From Acidimicrobiia bacterium (GTDB taxonomy: Bacteria; Actinomycetota; Acidimicrobiia; Acidimicrobiales; Poriferisodalaceae), in assembly GCA_026983855.1 (NCBI GenBank), contig JALSTE010000685.1, positions 1 to 7,947 on the forward strand: DNA of 7,947 nt, read 5' to 3'. The position numbers were made by a program, and so were the translations under genes. Shown here piece by piece: positions 6,936 to 7,947 of this stretch (position 1 is the first letter of the stretch; the number at the start of each line of letters is the position of its first letter). Below the pieces are notes generated by a model. That model ran no database searches and was not told where the DNA came from. It saw nothing but the letters and a program-made list of their open reading frames with translations.

Positions 6936-6979
6936 GGGCAGGCGAGTCTGTCAGGTTCTGAGTGCGACACCCTCGCCAT
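6932..6979 (-). other. Possible upstream ORF / leader peptide before the ABC-F gene
   Basis: An ATG at 6979 opens a 15-codon frame, MARVSHSEPDRLACP, whose TGA overlaps the ABC-F ATG as ATGA. The ABC-F start lacks a visible Shine-Dalgarno, so coupling from this frame would give it a way to be translated. Several antibiotic-resistance ABC-F genes are known to be controlled by translated leader ORFs. The ORF itself has only a weak GTGGA very close to its ATG, and a frame this short is easily produced by chance in GC-rich DNA. Confidence 0.3.
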
Positions 6980-7006
6980 TTCCACGACCGCTGGCCCGGG
7001 GTGGTC

Positions 7007-7093
7007 GGCCCGAAATCCCCCAGCCCCTCCCGATCTCTGGCCTGGACGGACGCCCATGGCGTCCGTCCAGGCCAGAGAAGGGGGTTTCGGGCC
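7007..7093. repeat. Dispersed palindromic element, copy 2
   Basis: The core, 7024-7091, matches copy 1 over its whole length: 18-bp stem (7037-7054 with 7058-7075), same left flank CCCCTCCCGATCT, same right flank ending GGGGGTTTCGGG. The loop here is CAT, the complement of the ATG in copy 1. The stem extends by three more pairs (TCT with AGA, 7034-7036 with 7076-7078). An outer arm GGCCCGAAA-T-CCCCC (7007-7021) pairs with GGGGGTTTCGGGCC (7080-7093) except for one bulged T, giving a nested two-tier palindrome with a one-sided 12-base bulge (7022-7033). Confidence 0.85.
7034..7078. terminator. Candidate terminator after the E2 gene
   Basis: The 21-bp perfect stem of palindromic copy 2 begins 37 bases after the E2 stop (7115) on the minus strand, with the outer arm starting 22 bases after it. 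It separates E2 from the ABC-F gene downstream on the same strand. No U-tract follows. If it works as a terminator, the ABC-F gene needs its own promoter between about 6936 and 7033, where I see no convincing one. Confidence 0.45.
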
Positions 7094-7114
7094 GTGGTGG
7101 ACCCCGACGTACGG

Positions 7115-7947
7115 TCAGCCGGTCGCGATCACCGCGGGATCGCCCAGACGCCCGGTCAGGCCGGCCAGGAATCGGGCGCTGTCGGCCCCGAACACGACCC
7201 GGTGGTCGGCGGTGAGGGTGAGGGCGGTGAGGCCATCGGGTCCCGGGGCGGCCACGGCCAGAATCGCCGCCGCGCCCAGGGGCACCACGGCGTCGAACTG
7301 CTCGACCCCGGGAAACACCCCCAGATTGGAGAGGTAGAAGGTGGCCCCTCGGTAGTTCTCGGGCGGGAGACGGTGGCGGCGGGCCTGGTCGGCGAGAATC
7401 CGCCAGTCCTCGGCCAGTTCGGACACCGGGCGGGTCGCATCCCTGAGAACCGGTGTGATCAGACTGCGGTCGGAGTCCACGGCGATTCCCACGTCGACCC
7501 TCTCCCGGTGGGCGATGCCGTGACGGGTCCAGGCCGAGTTGAAGTCGGGGAATTCACGAACCGTGAGGGCGCAGGCCCGGGCCAGCAGCACCGTGAACGA
7601 GAGTTCCCGACGGTGGGCCTCGGCGCCCAGGGGGCCCAGATCCACACGGGTCGTCACCCGGAACATCGGTGTGGCCACCGCGGCCTGCATGTTGCCGGCC
7701 ACCGCCGCCCGGGCCACGGGGGGTCGCTTGAGCGTATAGGGCGGGCCGGTGTCCAGATCGGGCTCGGGGACCCGGAACGAAGGTCCCCCGGCCGGGGTCC
7801 GCGTCGCCAGGGCCGCGGCCAGAACCGGCGAACCCGACGCCGGAGGAGAGGCCGGGGCCGACGGCGGAGCGGAGGGTGGGGCCGGGGCCGACGGCGGAGC
7901 GGAGGGTGGGGCCGGGGCCGACGGCGGAGCGGAGGGTGGGGCCGGTG
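7115..7947 (-). CDS. 2-oxo-acid dehydrogenase E2 acyltransferase, C-terminal part (runs off the window)
   Basis: The last 276 residues of a dihydrolipoamide acyltransferase, core of a pyruvate or branched-chain 2-oxo-acid dehydrogenase complex; the frame is open to the right edge. In order: an Ala/Pro/Ser linker built of APPSAPPSAP repeats, a less regular linker, PPVARAAVAGNMQAAVATPM opening the catalytic domain, VDVGIAVDSDRSLITPVL, GATFYLSNLGVFPGVEQFDA, and the active site ADHRVVFGADSARFL near the C-terminus. The catalytic His is present, but the usual Asp of DHRxxDG is Phe (codon 7190-7192). DHRxxYG occurs in plastid and cyanobacterial pyruvate dehydrogenase E2, and SNLGVFPGVEQFDA is also of that type, so the enzyme may belong to that lineage. 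Lipoyl and E1/E3-binding domains would lie beyond base 7947. A hairpin follows the stop; the downstream ABC-F gene is unrelated in function. Confidence 0.9.
   Translation of the reverse strand, partial: PAPPSAPPSAPAPPSAPPSAPAPPSAPPSAPASPPASGSPVLAAALATRTPAGGPSFRVPEPDLDTGPPYTLKRPPVARAAVAGNMQAAVATPMFRVTTRVDLGPLGAEAHRRELSFTVLLARACALTVREFPDFNSAWTRHGIAHRERVDVGIAVDSDRSLITPVLRDATRPVSELAEDWRILADQARRHRLPPENYRGATFYLSNLGVFPGVEQFDAVVPLGAAAILAVAAPGPDGLTALTLTADHRVVFGADSARFLAGLTGRLGDPAVIATG
7851..7945 (-). repeat. Perfect 30-bp tandem repeat (3 copies plus a partial) in the E2 linker
   Basis: Units at 7851-7880, 7881-7910 and 7911-7940 are identical base for base, and 7941-7945 starts a further copy. Each codes ten residues, APPSAPPSAP. 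Flexible Ala/Pro linkers are normal in E2 proteins and let the lipoyl domain swing between active sites; exact identity of the units points to recent duplication. The array may continue outside the window in altered form, since base 7946 departs from the unit. Confidence 0.95.

Noticed and set aside
5140..7080. Shared peptide SGLDGRPWRPSRPE in two small ORFs on opposite strands, suggesting a duplicated gene
   Set aside because: The peptide is just the palindromic repeat translated in both copies; because the stem is palindromic it reads the same from either strand.
5132..7091. Repeat pair as a CRISPR array or insertion-sequence ends
   Set aside because: There are only two copies, 1.9 kb apart, in direct and not inverted orientation, with no spacers, transposase or visible target duplication. 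The gene between is a standard ABC-F.

Overview
The window is very GC-rich, densely packed with genes and uses GTG and TTG starts as well as ATG. Together with a TIGR03084-type (mycothiol-isomerase-like) gene and a carboxyltransferase of the mycobacterial AccD2 type, this points to a high-GC actinobacterium. The Acidimicrobiia are a reasonable guess, but the sequence alone cannot fix the genus. The layout looks like ordinary chromosomal metabolism: no transposase, integrase, tRNA, rRNA or CRISPR array is visible.

Left block, minus strand (1-2412): a two-gene biotin-dependent acyl-CoA carboxylase operon. The carboxyltransferase (beta) gene comes first and overlaps the biotin-carboxylase (alpha) gene by one base (TGATG). 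The alpha gene runs off the left edge. The beta subunit belongs to the methylcrotonyl-type branch and looks closest to the AccD2 clade, whose substrate is not settled.

Middle block, plus strand (2542-5125): a divergent three-gene operon joined by 4-base start/stop overlaps (GTGA, then TTGA). It encodes a TIGR03084/DinB-like putative metal- and thiol-dependent enzyme, a crotonase (enoyl-CoA hydratase/isomerase, LiuC-like at the active site), and an alpha/beta hydrolase with the halide-binding and catalytic residues of a DhlA-type haloalkane dehalogenase. The 129-base divergent spacer between the two operons holds weak promoter-like hexamers in both directions and three CGGTAC direct repeats. 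Carboxylase plus crotonase suggests acyl-CoA catabolism of branched-chain or isoprenoid-like acids; the coupled dehalogenase-fold hydrolase and TIGR03084 protein are the unexplained part.

Right block, minus strand: an ABC-F ATPase (5268-6935), preceded by a possible 15-codon upstream ORF that overlaps its start, and then the C-terminal part of a 2-oxo-acid dehydrogenase E2 acyltransferase (7115 to beyond the right edge). The E2 has a perfect 30-base tandem repeat in its Ala/Pro/Ser linker and reads DHRVVFG where most E2 enzymes have DHRxxDG.

The ABC-F gene is bracketed by two copies of a roughly 70-base palindromic element, each with an 18-bp perfect stem, at about 5132-5200 and 7024-7091. 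Each copy lies about 20-25 bases after the stop of a neighbouring gene, so they may be terminators, but their shared asymmetric flanks show that they are copies of one dispersed repeat. The remaining short gaps (5201-5267, 6980-7006 and 7094-7114) hold nothing I can recognise. No gene-free stretch exceeds 300 bases.
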